From JAUUZQ01 sp964538375 (GTDB taxonomy: Bacteria > Bacteroidota > Bacteroidia > Bacteroidales > GCA-2748055): DNA of 64,000 nt. Within the stretch, counting starts at the first letter, position 1. Each line of letters opens with the position of its first letter. A model generated the notes under the pieces. It worked only from the letters and a program-made list of their open reading frames with translations. It did not search any database and had not been told where the DNA came from. The position numbers and the translations under genes were made by a program. This document shows, in pieces, positions 27,211 through 36,636 of this stretch. The stretch spans positions 23,540-87,539 of the forward strand of contig CAZIFQ010000013.1 of the NCBI GenBank assembly GCA_964538375.1, written 5' to 3'.

Positions 27211-28566
27211 ATGAGTTCCTATAAAGCATATACGACTAGAAATATCAGAAAAATACCACAATTATCTGCTTTATCTGAACAGCAATTGCATGAGATTGAG
27301 GTTGTTTCTCATGTCTTGCCATTCAAAACAAATAACTATGTAGTTGAAGAATTAATCGATTGGGAGAATTTTCAGGATGACCCTATGTTTATTCTAAATT
27401 TTCCTCAGCGGGAAATGCTTAAAGAAAAAAATTTCAACCATCTCTCTGCACTGATCAAAAAAAATGCCCCAAAAGATGAGATTGACAATTATGTTAATCA
27501 TATCAGGTTGAGGATGAATCCACATCCTGCGGGACAAATGGAACACAATGTTCCAAGCATGAATGGAAACCGGCTGAACGGGATACAGCACAAATACCGG
27601 GAAACCTTGCTATTCTTCCCCTCACAGGGACAAACTTGTCATGCATACTGCACCTTTTGTTTCAGGTGGCCTCAATTCTCCGGAATGGATAATATGAAGT
27701 TTGGAATGAAACAAACGAAATTGCTAATTGATTATCTTAAACAAAACAAAGAGATCACAGATATTCTATTTACCGGCGGCGATCCAATGGTAATGAAAGC
27801 AAGTATCCTGGCGCGCTATGTCAACGCAATTATTCAAGCAGAACTTCCACAGATTAAAACCATTCGCATTGGTACAAAATCACTTTCGTTCTGGCCCTAC
27901 AGGTTTTTAACGGATCCTGACTCAGAAGAGCTACTTGATGTTTTTAGGAGTATTACTGATGCAGGAATACACCTGGCCATCATGTCACATTTTAATCACT
28001 CAAAAGAATTAAGCACACATGCAGTTGCCCGGGCATCGGAAAAGATTCTTCAAACCGGGGCTCAAATAAGAACCCAATCACCATTACTTCGTCACATAAA
28101 CAACAGCTCCGAGGCATGGGCTGAGATGTGGCGAAAACAGGTTGACCTGGGAATGATTCCTTACTACATGTTTATTGCCAGAAATACAGGATCACATGCA
28201 TATTTTGGGGTCAATCTTAATGAGTCCCTCGAAATTTACAAGAATGCTTACCAAAAAGTTAGTGGTATATGCAGGACTGCACGCGGGCCAAGTATGTCCT
28301 CCGGACCGGGAAAAATTCATATTACAGGCACAGCCACAATAAATGGAGAAAAAGTATATGTCCTAAATTTCATTCAGGGTCGCGTTCCTGAATGGGTTGG
28401 TCAACCTTTCTTTGCGAAATATAATCCTGATGCACTGTGGATAGATGACCTGGAACCTGCATTTGGTGAAAAAGAGTTCTTTTATGAAAAAGAATATCAG
28501 AAGTTACTCAAAGTAGATAAATTAACGGATCAGTCTATTATGGATGAAGAAGCACAAATCGCTTAG
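27211..28566 (+). CDS. KamA-family radical SAM aminomutase-like protein
   Basis: 451 residues from the ATG at 27211 (a TTG five codons upstream is less likely). The 4Fe-4S triad is CHAYCTFCF (CX3CX2C, about 143-150), followed by the SAM glycine motif LFTGGDPM. A late SSGPGKIHI resembles the PLP-lysine loop of lysine 2,3-aminomutase (GGGGK), so both radical SAM and PLP chemistry are possible. Members isomerise lysine to beta-lysine or EF-P lysine, but this protein is divergent and lacks a recognisable efp or epmA neighbour. Reaction uncertain. It overlaps acpH by 4 bp, tail to tail. Confidence 0.82.
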   Translation: MSSYKAYTTRNIRKIPQLSALSEQQLHEIEVVSHVLPFKTNNYVVEELIDWENFQDDPMFILNFPQREMLKEKNFNHLSALIKKNAPKDEIDNYVNHIRLRMNPHPAGQMEHNVPSMNGNRLNGIQHKYRETLLFFPSQGQTCHAYCTFCFRWPQFSGMDNMKFGMKQTKLLIDYLKQNKEITDILFTGGDPMVMKASILARYVNAIIQAELPQIKTIRIGTKSLSFWPYRFLTDPDSEELLDVFRSITDAGIHLAIMSHFNHSKELSTHAVARASEKILQTGAQIRTQSPLLRHINNSSEAWAEMWRKQVDLGMIPYYMFIARNTGSHAYFGVNLNESLEIYKNAYQKVSGICRTARGPSMSSGPGKIHITGTATINGEKVYVLNFIQGRVPEWVGQPFFAKYNPDALWIDDLEPAFGEKEFFYEKEYQKLLKVDKLTDQSIMDEEAQIA

Positions 28567-29180
28567 CAACCATTTTTTCTCGTCATCTGAATTCTAATAT
28601 CGATTTTATATTTCTCCTCGATAAAATCTATAATATCAGGAAAGAATTCATTAAAATCCTTCGCAAAAAATTCGTACTCCTTGCGCAATACCTCTATGGC
28701 ATATGCTGTATGATCAGGCAAGCTTGTATTTGCAGACATGCGATCCAATACAAGTCCGATCCCATCAATAGTCTGATATGCCATCATCCAATTGTTTTCA
28801 AGGAAGGTCGGAAACCAGACTTTTATGCCTGTAGGCAATGATTTATAGTTCTTCTTCAACAAATCATAGGTATTGTCAACATAATCACCCAGTGGAATAT
28901 CGCAATAGTTTGACCATAAACTGGCTAGAAAATGGTCATAGAAAATATCAATAATAACACCTGCATATTTGTGATATTTGTCAACGAGACGACGAGAGCA
29001 TCTCCTTGTTACAGGATGACTGTCTGTATATGTATCAATATCTCTGTGGATTAGCACTCCCTTCTTTATCTGTTCGGGTAAATGAATATAATTTCTGCCC
29101 TTCACATAGTCACCCATGAAGTTTCCAACAATGATTTCATCATTGCGACCAGATAAATATGTGTGGGCAAGAAAATTCAT
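28563..29180 (-). CDS. acpH: acyl carrier protein phosphodiesterase
   Basis: 205 residues of the DUF479/AcpH family, beginning MNFLAHTYLSG. HD-like metal ligands are visible in VGNFMGDYVKG, IHRDIDTYTDSHP (HRxID...H) and FYDHFLA. AcpH removes the 4'-phosphopantetheine arm from holo-ACP in the cytoplasm. It is divergent from the cpgS-like gene across a 262-bp region rich in inverted repeats. Confidence 0.9.
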   Translation of the reverse strand: MNFLAHTYLSGRNDEIIVGNFMGDYVKGRNYIHLPEQIKKGVLIHRDIDTYTDSHPVTRRCSRRLVDKYHKYAGVIIDIFYDHFLASLWSNYCDIPLGDYVDNTYDLLKKNYKSLPTGIKVWFPTFLENNWMMAYQTIDGIGLVLDRMSANTSLPDHTAYAIEVLRKEYEFFAKDFNEFFPDIIDFIEEKYKIDIRIQMTRKNGC

Positions 29181-29200
29181 TTATAAAAATATTGTTTTTA

Positions 29201-29316
29201 GAATTTCATGAAAAATATTCGAAATTCATTACATCTAATACGCTTTTTCTATCCTACTTGTTACATGCTGTAATAAAAATTAATCAACATGTAACAATTT
29301 ATTTAATTTACAGCAT
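29201..29316. promoter_or_regulatory. nested inverted repeats between acpH and the cpgS-like gene
   Basis: Three overlapping inverted repeats: GAATTTC (29201) with GAAATTC (29221); TTGTTACATG (29258-29267) with CATGTAACAA (29288-29297); ATGCTGTAA (29265-29273) with TTACAGCAT (29308-29316). CATCTAATA also recurs directly (29232 and 29314). No T-tract follows, so these look like operators rather than terminators. Confidence 0.5.
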
Positions 29317-29378
29317 CTAATATACTGAATTTATGAGACTTAACACAATGTATTTTTTAAAACCTATTAAAGAACATA

Positions 29379-29412
29379 TTTGGTTAACAGAAACTATAAT
29401 CCCTTAAATTTG
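29379..29412 (+). promoter_or_regulatory. Bacteroidota promoter of the cpgS-like gene
   Basis: -33 TTTG at 29379-29382 and -7 TAAATTTG at 29405-29412, separated by 22 bp. This predicts a start near 29419 and a 24-nt leader to the ATG at 29443. Confidence 0.6.
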
Positions 29413-29442
29413 TGTCTCTGTATAACAATAAAACTATCAAAT

Positions 29443-30783
29443 ATGTCACAAGAAAAAATAATAATTATTGGAGCTGCCGGAAGGGATTTCCACAATTTCA
29501 ACACCTGTTTCAGGGACAACCAGGATTACAATGTAGTTGCATTTACTGCAGCTCAAATTCCCGATATCGACGGAAGAAAATATCCCCCGGAATTAGCAGG
29601 CTCATTATATCCTGAAGGTATTCCAATATTTGCAGAAAAAGAATTACCACGTTTAATTAAAGACCTGTCCGCTGATACATGTGTCTTCTCATACAGCGAT
29701 CTGCCTTATCCTCGGGTAATGAGTATCAGTGCAATTGTTAACGCAGCCGGAGCAAATTTCACACTTCTGGGCACAAAAGACACCATGGTGAAAAGTACAA
29801 AACCGCTTATAGCAGTCGGTGCAGTAAGAACAGGATGCGGGAAAAGTCAGACTTCAAGGAGAATTATTGAGATTCTTATGGAAAAAGGTCTAAAAGTTGT
29901 TGCTATCCGCCACCCAATGCCATATGGTGATCTTGTAATCCAAAAAGTTCAACGCTTTGCTACAATCGAAGACCTTGCAAAACATAAATGTACCGTCGAA
30001 GAGATGGAAGAATACGAACCTCATGTAGTAAGAGGAAACGTTATTTATTCCGGTGTTGATTATGAAGCAATTCTCAGGGAAGCAGAAAAAGATCCTGATG
30101 GATGTGATGTAGTTCTTTGGGATGGTGGTAACAATGATTTTCCATTCTACCTTCCTGATTTGACTGTAACAGTTGCCGATCCTCATCGTCCGGGACATGA
30201 ATTATCTTATTACCCTGGTGAGGTAACCATGCGCATAGCTGACGTGGTTGTTATCAATAAAATGGATACTGCCGCACCTGAAAATATTCAGACAGTAAGG
30301 GAAAGCATTGCGGCCGTAAATCCAACAGCTATTGTTGTAGATGCCGCTTCACCAATCAGTGTTGACGATCCTTCCATCATAAAAGGGAAAAGAGTCCTTG
30401 TTGTTGAAGATGGACCTACGCTAACTCATGGCGAAATGAAGCTTGGTGCAGGTACAGTAGCAGCCAAAAAATTCGGGGCAGCTGAATTGGTCGACCCCAG
30501 GCCTTATACCGTAGGTAAATTGAGCGAAACTTTTGCCATTTATCCGAATATTGGAACCTTGCTGCCAGCAATGGGGTACGGCGCTGAACAACTGAAGGAC
30601 CTTGAGACTACCATCAACAATACAGATTGTGATACTGTTGTTATTGGTACACCAATCGACCTTAACCGGCTCATTAATATTAAAAAACCCAATACCAGAG
30701 TATATTATGATTTGCAGGAAATCGGATCTCCAGACCTCGAAGAGGTAATGAATGATTTCGTGAAAAAGTATAAATTGGTTTAA
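29443..30783 (+). CDS. cpgS: cyclic 2,3-diphosphoglycerate synthetase homologue
   Basis: 446 residues from MSQEKIIIIGAAGRDF, placed just after a good promoter (a frame 21 codons longer would start upstream of the -7 box end). The N-terminal Rossmann-like part (about 1-120) is followed by a P-loop region GAVRTGCGKSQTSRR (about 126-140), DxDG-like WDGGNNDFP and the GTPase-like VVINKMD. This is the COG2403 family, whose characterised archaeal member forms cyclic 2,3-diphosphoglycerate, a thermoprotectant. Bacterial homologues are uncharacterised, so the product here is inferred by family only. A strong terminator follows. Confidence 0.82.
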   Translation: MSQEKIIIIGAAGRDFHNFNTCFRDNQDYNVVAFTAAQIPDIDGRKYPPELAGSLYPEGIPIFAEKELPRLIKDLSADTCVFSYSDLPYPRVMSISAIVNAAGANFTLLGTKDTMVKSTKPLIAVGAVRTGCGKSQTSRRIIEILMEKGLKVVAIRHPMPYGDLVIQKVQRFATIEDLAKHKCTVEEMEEYEPHVVRGNVIYSGVDYEAILREAEKDPDGCDVVLWDGGNNDFPFYLPDLTVTVADPHRPGHELSYYPGEVTMRIADVVVINKMDTAAPENIQTVRESIAAVNPTAIVVDAASPISVDDPSIIKGKRVLVVEDGPTLTHGEMKLGAGTVAAKKFGAAELVDPRPYTVGKLSETFAIYPNIGTLLPAMGYGAEQLKDLETTINNTDCDTVVIGTPIDLNRLINIKKPNTRVYYDLQEIGSPDLEEVMNDFVKKYKLV

Positions 30784-30797
30784 TCCAATGAATACAG

Positions 30798-30837
30798 AAA
30801 CCTTCCCCTGTTGGAAATAACAGGGGAAGGTTTTCTA
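30798..30837 (+). terminator. intrinsic terminator of the cpgS-like gene
   Basis: A 15-bp perfect stem AAACCTTCCCCTGTT / AACAGGGGAAGGTTT around the loop GGAAAT, ending TTTTCTATTT. Confidence 0.9.
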
Positions 30838-30854
30838 TTTATACATATTTTTTT

Positions 30855-30862
30855 TAGATTTG
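30855..30862 (+). promoter_or_regulatory. -7 box of the DUF5916 gene
   Basis: TAGATTTG matches TAnnTTTG and lies 33 bp before the ATG at 30895, just beyond the preceding terminator, so the gene has its own promoter. Confidence 0.45.
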
Positions 30863-30894
30863 CTCAACCACTTATTCCTGATAACAAAAAGACT

Positions 30895-33525
30895 ATGAAG
30901 AAAACCCTTTTGTTATTAGCTTTAAGTGTACTATACTTTCCCGTATCTGCACAAAAAGACAGTATTCGTCCTACTCGCTTCTATGATAGTCAGAAAGTGA
31001 ACACCAACTCCTTGAGAATTGATGGTGTTCTAGATGAAGAAGCATGGCAACAAGCCGACTGGCAGGGTGATTTTGTACAACAGGCACCCTATAGCGGCAG
31101 AGATGCCTCCTTTGATACAGAATATGCCATCTGCTTCGACGAAGATTACATTTATGTTGCAATAAAAGCATTTGATCCCAACCCGGACAGCATTGTTAGT
31201 CGACTGACACGAAGAGATGAAATGGATGGCGACATGGTATTTGTTGATATTGACAGCTATCATGATCTGCGTACGGCCTTCGGATTCATCGTTAACCCTG
31301 CAGGAGTAAAATCAGACTTAATTTTTTCAGGAGATTCAGGAGATGAAACATGGGACCCTATATGGTGGGTAAAGTCAACTATAACAGATATTGGATGGAT
31401 AACTGAAATGAAAATACCTTTCAGTCAGTTAAGATTCGATAATAGTGGAGGCGGATTATGGGGCTTAAATGTGGGGAGGATAATATACAGGAAGGATGAA
31501 ATATCCATGTGGCAGCATGTTCCTGTCGAATCTCCCGGCTTTGTACATCTCTTTGGGAAACTCCGGGGATTAAAAGATATTAAACCCCGTAAACATGCAG
31601 AGATAATCCCCTATGCCTCTGCGGGAGTAAAAAAATATGTTGCTGATCGTGGGGATCCTTTTCAGCCCGGACTGGATAAACTGCTTAATACCGGGGTGGA
31701 TGCAAAAATCGGAATCACAAATAACCTGACCCTTGACCTTTCGGTAAATCCTGATTTCGGACAGGTTGAAGCTGATCCATCTGAAGTTAATTTAACTGCT
31801 TATGAATCCTTTTTCCAAGAAAAACGCCCCCTCTTTATTGAAGGAAAAAGCATCTACAATTTTCCACTCAGGTTTGGAGACGGAGGAAACGCAGCAGAAA
31901 ATATCTTTTATAGCAGGAGGATTGGACGTCGGCCTCACTACGAACCGGATCTGGCTAATGATGAATATATCAAACAGCCCGAACAAACTAATATTCTCGG
32001 AGCTGCAAAGCTGAGCGGGAAAACAAAGGGAGGAACATCCATTGGAATCCTGGAGAGTGTATCAAGCCGTGAGTCTGCCGAAATAGACCTGAACGGAGAA
32101 CGTAGAGATGTTATAGTTGAACCAATGACAAACAACTTTGTAGGCCGAGTAGTACAGGATATAAACGAAGGAAATACAATCGCAGGAGGAATCCTTACTA
32201 ACACCTATCGCAATATCACCACGGATGAGCTTCAGTTTCTTCCATCAATGGCTACAACAGGCGGTATTGATTTTCAGCAATTCTGGGGAAACAAGGGATA
32301 TAATGTGAAAGTGGTTAACTATTTCAGTCATGTTACCGGATCTGAAGAAGCAATGACACAACTCCAGGAGTCGCCTGCCAGGCTCTACCAAAGACCGGGA
32401 GCTGATTATGTGAACTATGATACTACAAAGACAAGTTTATCAGGATATGGAGGGAGTTTTCAGCTTTGGAAAACAAGCGGAAAGTTAAATTTCCTTGCAG
32501 CTGCAACATGGAAATCACCCGGACTGGAATTAAATGATCTCGGATATTTGAGACAGAGTGATGAAATATTTCAGCTTTTCTGGGTAGGCTATAACTTCTA
32601 TGAACCTTTCTCAATATTCAGAACATTGAGACTTAATATGAATCAATTTAATATTTGGGATTTCGGGGGAAAAAAGGCTGTTAGCGGCCTGGAAGCAGGC
32701 TCATACGCAGTCTTTGAAAACTTCTGGAGTGTACATATTAACATGGACCTGATGGGAGATATGAGAATGAATAGTTTCCTTAGGGGAGGACCTTCTATGC
32801 TTTTACCAGGAGAATTTTCTCTCCGTGGAGAATTCACTTCTGATGAACATAAAAAACTAATTGCAGAGCCTGGCTTCTCCTATGAGCTTGGCTTTGAAAA
32901 CAGCAGTAAAAGTTCTGAATATTCCCTTGAACTGGAATACCGTCCGATTAACTCGCTGAATATATCCCTGGAACCTGAATACGCTATCGAGAAAAAGACA
33001 CTGCAATATGTTGATTATCTTGATGTGTTTGAAAATGACCGGTACATATTTGCATCTATCGACCAGAAAGTACTATCAATGTCAATGAGAGTCAACCTAA
33101 GCTTGTCGCCTAATCTTACTTTCCAGTTTTGGGGACAACCATTCATTGCCACAGGTAATTATACTGAATTCAAGTATATTACAGACCCTGAAGCGGCAAA
33201 CTTCTCCGATCGCTATCACATTTATGGCAGCAATGAAATATCTTATAATGAACTCTCTGAAACAATTACGATACAGGAAGAAACCGGCACTTCGCTAGAA
33301 TACAATTTTGACAATCCTAACTTCAAGGTAAAGGAGTTTCTTACAAACCTTGTGGTTAGATGGGAATATCAACCCGGCTCAGCACTTTACCTTGTATGGT
33401 CCCAATCGCGCGATCAGGATGATAGTTATGGTCAATTTAATTTTGCTCATGACCTGGCAGACATGGTGAAGATTGAACCCACAAATGTATTCCTGATCAA
33501 GTTTTCATACAGAATTGGACGATAA
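30895..33525 (+). CDS. DUF5916 outer-membrane protein with CBM9-like N-terminal domain
   Basis: 876 residues from the ATG at 30895 (MKKTLLLLALSVLYFPVSAQ signal peptide). The N-terminal part (about 30-215) is a carbohydrate-binding family 9-like fold (LRIDGVLDEEAWQQADW ... EMKIPFSQLRF). The rest is the DUF5916 beta-barrel-like region (FGQVEADPSEVNLTAYESFFQEKRPLFIEG is its hallmark; see about 300-320), ending in aromatic residues typical of outer-membrane strands. It is presumably an outer-membrane protein, perhaps for glycan-related uptake or adhesion; function unproven in the family. Confidence 0.83.
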   Translation: MKKTLLLLALSVLYFPVSAQKDSIRPTRFYDSQKVNTNSLRIDGVLDEEAWQQADWQGDFVQQAPYSGRDASFDTEYAICFDEDYIYVAIKAFDPNPDSIVSRLTRRDEMDGDMVFVDIDSYHDLRTAFGFIVNPAGVKSDLIFSGDSGDETWDPIWWVKSTITDIGWITEMKIPFSQLRFDNSGGGLWGLNVGRIIYRKDEISMWQHVPVESPGFVHLFGKLRGLKDIKPRKHAEIIPYASAGVKKYVADRGDPFQPGLDKLLNTGVDAKIGITNNLTLDLSVNPDFGQVEADPSEVNLTAYESFFQEKRPLFIEGKSIYNFPLRFGDGGNAAENIFYSRRIGRRPHYEPDLANDEYIKQPEQTNILGAAKLSGKTKGGTSIGILESVSSRESAEIDLNGERRDVIVEPMTNNFVGRVVQDINEGNTIAGGILTNTYRNITTDELQFLPSMATTGGIDFQQFWGNKGYNVKVVNYFSHVTGSEEAMTQLQESPARLYQRPGADYVNYDTTKTSLSGYGGSFQLWKTSGKLNFLAAATWKSPGLELNDLGYLRQSDEIFQLFWVGYNFYEPFSIFRTLRLNMNQFNIWDFGGKKAVSGLEAGSYAVFENFWSVHINMDLMGDMRMNSFLRGGPSMLLPGEFSLRGEFTSDEHKKLIAEPGFSYELGFENSSKSSEYSLELEYRPINSLNISLEPEYAIEKKTLQYVDYLDVFENDRYIFASIDQKVLSMSMRVNLSLSPNLTFQFWGQPFIATGNYTEFKYITDPEAANFSDRYHIYGSNEISYNELSETITIQEETGTSLEYNFDNPNFKVKEFLTNLVVRWEYQPGSALYLVWSQSRDQDDSYGQFNFAHDLADMVKIEPTNVFLIKFSYRIGR

Positions 33526-33542
33526 AATAGGGGGGAATAAAT

Positions 33543-33572
33543 AAGGGGTGGAATAAATTCCACCCCTTTTGC
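33543..33572. terminator. bidirectional terminator between convergent genes
   Basis: Stem AAGGGGTGGAAT / ATTCCACCCCTT with T-runs on both strands, between the DUF5916 gene and the lipoprotein at 33591. Confidence 0.85.
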
Positions 33573-33590
33573 TTTTATTATATTTCTCTG

Positions 33591-34412
33591 CTATTCAACC
33601 GGGTAAGCTACATCAAGTAAGGTTGCATCCCAGTAATGCCACAAATCGTCACCAAAATGGAGTTCGTCAGCTACTCTTCCTGCTGCAGAAATTGTATTCC
33701 ATTCAATGTAAGTAACATCATCAACAGATCTTGATATTGTATAATATGCATCATAGTCAAATTCAGGGTCAACACCATATTCAATAAATCCTTCATACAG
33801 ATCATTCATTGCGTCAACACAAGTGTAACGTATATCAGCTGTTCCTGCCTCAAAATCTTTATGATAAGCAATGTCCATAAATGGATCAGGGTCTGAAGGG
33901 TTAAGATTCATGTTCCAGTTAGCAGCGGTATGATCATACCTTATCAGGCCACTAAACCAAAGAAAACTATCAAATCCTTCAACTCCTGACTTCGTTAGGT
34001 ACATCTTCATGGTAAACTCTTCATTGTTTTCGCGCTCACCAATCAGCGAAGCCACATATGTTGCACCACCAGTTGTGACGCTATAGGCCCATTCCCATGT
34101 ATCGTCACCCAGGTATACAGGTGTGTTATTGAATGCTTCTGCATATGCGAAAACAGGAATTGCAACATTAGCTGCAAGAACAACATTCCATACTAACACA
34201 TTGCCTGCAGAGTATAACCAATTACCTGCAAAAGCATCTGCTGACTTCTGGTTTGAGCCATCTGACGGAAAGACATCAAGCGCAATGGAGAGTGATTCTT
34301 TTGGTGGAAGATCCATTGCATCAGGAGTTTTTTCACAGGATGTAAATGTCATTGCCAATCCCATGGCCAGGATTAGCAAATAGGATACTGGTCTGAATAT
34401 TTTCTTAGTCAT
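33591..34412 (-). CDS. uncharacterised lipoprotein
   Basis: 273 residues, lipobox LAMTFTSC at about 19-26, then a low-cysteine, acidic and aromatic-rich domain with repeated beta-strand character (GDDTWEWAYSVTTGG, TMKMYLTKSGVEGF, IRYTCVDAMNDLYEG, YYTISRSVDDVTYIEW). I do not recognise the family. It is likely exposed in the periplasm or at the cell surface. It lies 68 bp after the COG0523 GTPase on the same strand, but a shared role is not evident. Confidence 0.7.
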   Translation of the reverse strand: MTKKIFRPVSYLLILAMGLAMTFTSCEKTPDAMDLPPKESLSIALDVFPSDGSNQKSADAFAGNWLYSAGNVLVWNVVLAANVAIPVFAYAEAFNNTPVYLGDDTWEWAYSVTTGGATYVASLIGERENNEEFTMKMYLTKSGVEGFDSFLWFSGLIRYDHTAANWNMNLNPSDPDPFMDIAYHKDFEAGTADIRYTCVDAMNDLYEGFIEYGVDPEFDYDAYYTISRSVDDVTYIEWNTISAAGRVADELHFGDDLWHYWDATLLDVAYPVE

Positions 34413-34480
34413 AATTTCTACAATTTTATCGTGTTTAATTTTTTACGTATATATTTTGAGTTAGTTACATCTGCATGCAT

Positions 34481-35419
34481 TTATTGTGCAATATGCCTCA
34501 AATTTTTATTCAATTCCGCCAGGTTTATTTCGCTTCCCATAATTATCAAATGTAGCTTACCATTGTATTCTTTCAATTTCTCCCATTGTACATCTCCATG
34601 AACATAATGAATTGCATATCCCTGTAATGCAGAATCGCAGAAGAAACCTTTTACCCGAATAAGACCATTCGAATAATCTTTAAGCAGCTCCATCAAAACA
34701 TCAGGATCAACCTTTATTCCCAGCTTAATTACCCCAGATTTAATAACTGGCCGCCCTTCACTCTTTTCAGCTTCAATTCTATCTCTAAGCCCGGGAACTG
34801 GTTCATCTTCCCCCTTCGACAAAAGGTCCGTTTCTACTGCGCAATATTCTGACTTCATGATCCGGCAAAACGGGTTAAGTTCCCTCACCCTCTCTTCTAC
34901 TGAATCTGCCACCTCTGAATCTACCCGATCTGTCTTATTAATAATTACCCTGTCAGCCACCTGTACCTGGTGCCTGTACCTGGTATTCATTCGTTCAATC
35001 TTTCCAAAGTGTGCTGCATCAACAATACACCACGCCTCCTTAAAAAAAACTTGCTTATTTAGTATCTCCGATTGAAACAACTCAGCAATACCAGCCGGAT
35101 CAGACAATCCGGAAGCTTCCATTATCACCATGTCAGGATGGTGAACATCTAAAAACTCTGATAATGAATATATGAAAGTATCTAAGAGACAGACACAAAA
35201 AACAGAGCCGTTGTTAATTTCCAGTAATTCAAATGCTTCACCTGTACTCTGCATCAATTCCTCTCCATCTACATTCGATGGTGCAAATTCATTCTGTATT
35301 ACAGCAATATTAAGACCTTTTGGGATATCCTGAAGCAGTTTCTTAAGAAAAGTGGTCTTCCCGCTTCCAAGAAAGCCTGTCACCAGGATAAATGGTATTG
35401 TCTTGTTTCCTTTTTGCAT
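34481..35419 (-). CDS. COG0523 / CobW-like metal-chaperone GTPase
   Basis: 312 residues of G3E GTPase: Walker A VTGFLGSGKTTFLKK (about 14-28), MEASGLSDPAGI switch II, INKTDRVD base recognition (about 160-168), and the C-terminal CobW_C domain (VKGFFCDSALQGYAIHYVHG). The family's metal motif GCxCC is replaced by SVFCVCL, leaving two cysteines. These GTPases load Zn2+, Co2+ or Fe2+ onto client proteins. It follows the secreted-nuclease cluster, whose endonuclease I and T9SS proteins may use metals, but a link is only suggested by position. Confidence 0.88.
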   Translation of the reverse strand: MQKGNKTIPFILVTGFLGSGKTTFLKKLLQDIPKGLNIAVIQNEFAPSNVDGEELMQSTGEAFELLEINNGSVFCVCLLDTFIYSLSEFLDVHHPDMVIMEASGLSDPAGIAELFQSEILNKQVFFKEAWCIVDAAHFGKIERMNTRYRHQVQVADRVIINKTDRVDSEVADSVEERVRELNPFCRIMKSEYCAVETDLLSKGEDEPVPGLRDRIEAEKSEGRPVIKSGVIKLGIKVDPDVLMELLKDYSNGLIRVKGFFCDSALQGYAIHYVHGDVQWEKLKEYNGKLHLIIMGSEINLAELNKNLRHIAQ

Positions 35420-35532
35420 TAAAAATCGGGCTTTTATATTACCGGTTTCTATTGGTATGAAAATTGATCAATTATCATGCCATATCTCTGCTAAAACAAG
35501 AATATTGGGAAATTAGTTGCATTAATGTCAGC

Positions 35533-36603
35533 TCAATAGACTATCAAGTTTCGACTTATAATCTCCGAGTCAATACTTATCCTAAGACCATAAATACCAG
35601 GCTCCATTGAGGATGAAATTTGAGTTTGCTCGCCAGTCTCTTCTCTTTCAAAAGATATCATTCGCCCAGACATATCAAATATCTGGATATCAGCTTCCTC
35701 ACCTAAGTTACTGATAAAAAAATCACCCTTGCCTGGATTGGGGTAAATTGTGACAATATCATTGAGATATTCCTGCAGAGCAATTATTTCACCTCCATAA
35801 AGAAGCGCTACAAATTCAGGATGATCGATATATGGATTGCGATTATTCTGGTAAGCATAAACAGCATTGTTCCTGTCTACTTCCTTCGTACTAACGGGAT
35901 CATCAGAGTGCCACTTCAGCATCATGGTTTCTGCCCATGGTTTAAGCTGCGAACCATCCACCATACCACTGCCTGGCCAGCTGCCATCCTCCTCATCCCC
36001 ATAATACCTGGTGGCCATGTAAAAATATGTCCTGGCAAAATCACCTTTGTACTCATCAATGGGTTCAAACACAGTACCCGTATATCCTTCAACAGAAGAA
36101 GTCCCGACTTTACAACCGTTCAGAGAAACATTTGTATTATCATCTGTCTCACCAAAGGGTAAGTTACCTCGCATTCCATTTACAGATCCATCAGTTGGGT
36201 AGAGATGAAATAAGTCAGAAGTCATTGGAGGGATCTCTCCACCAAACCAACTTTTTGGGAAAGAGTGTTCCCTGTTATAGCAACTCCCCTCTCCACTATA
36301 GTTACCACACTGATCACCACCATCCGATTCATAGCCAAATACATAATCATATGGAGGGTCTCCTCCGGGAACATCGGAATACATATCCCAGACAAAACCA
36401 TTTGCCTTCTTATCTGTAGTCCTAAATGCCGTCCACAAAAAAGTATAGCTTTTAACCGTATGATTGTCTATAATATCATGAAGGGCCTGCTGCAACTCTA
36501 CTTCAGTCAATCCATCCGCAGCATCATAATATCCTGCTGGCTGCGCATATACAGATACGGTGATGACTCCAAAAAATATACCCAATAATAATGTTCTCTT
36601 CAT
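35533..36603 (-). CDS. secreted endonuclease I with T9SS sorting domain
   Basis: 356 residues: signal peptide (MKRTLLLGIFFGVITVSVYAQ), endonuclease I domain (about 22-270) with the catalytic beta-beta-alpha-metal motif NREHSFPKSWFGG and the supporting DLFHLYPTDGSVNGMRGN, then a T9SS type A domain (about 285-356; YPNPGKGDFFISN ... MEPGIYGLRIS). Endonuclease I cuts single- and double-stranded DNA nonspecifically. T9SS export would place it outside or on the cell surface. It is the last gene of the nuclease cluster, separated from the PLD nuclease gene by a palindromic repeat. Confidence 0.92.
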   Translation of the reverse strand: MKRTLLLGIFFGVITVSVYAQPAGYYDAADGLTEVELQQALHDIIDNHTVKSYTFLWTAFRTTDKKANGFVWDMYSDVPGGDPPYDYVFGYESDGGDQCGNYSGEGSCYNREHSFPKSWFGGEIPPMTSDLFHLYPTDGSVNGMRGNLPFGETDDNTNVSLNGCKVGTSSVEGYTGTVFEPIDEYKGDFARTYFYMATRYYGDEEDGSWPGSGMVDGSQLKPWAETMMLKWHSDDPVSTKEVDRNNAVYAYQNNRNPYIDHPEFVALLYGGEIIALQEYLNDIVTIYPNPGKGDFFISNLGEEADIQIFDMSGRMISFEREETGEQTQISSSMEPGIYGLRISIDSEIISRNLIVY

Positions 36604-36636
36604 GTTTCTTTCTCTTCTTATCCCTCATCTATATAC

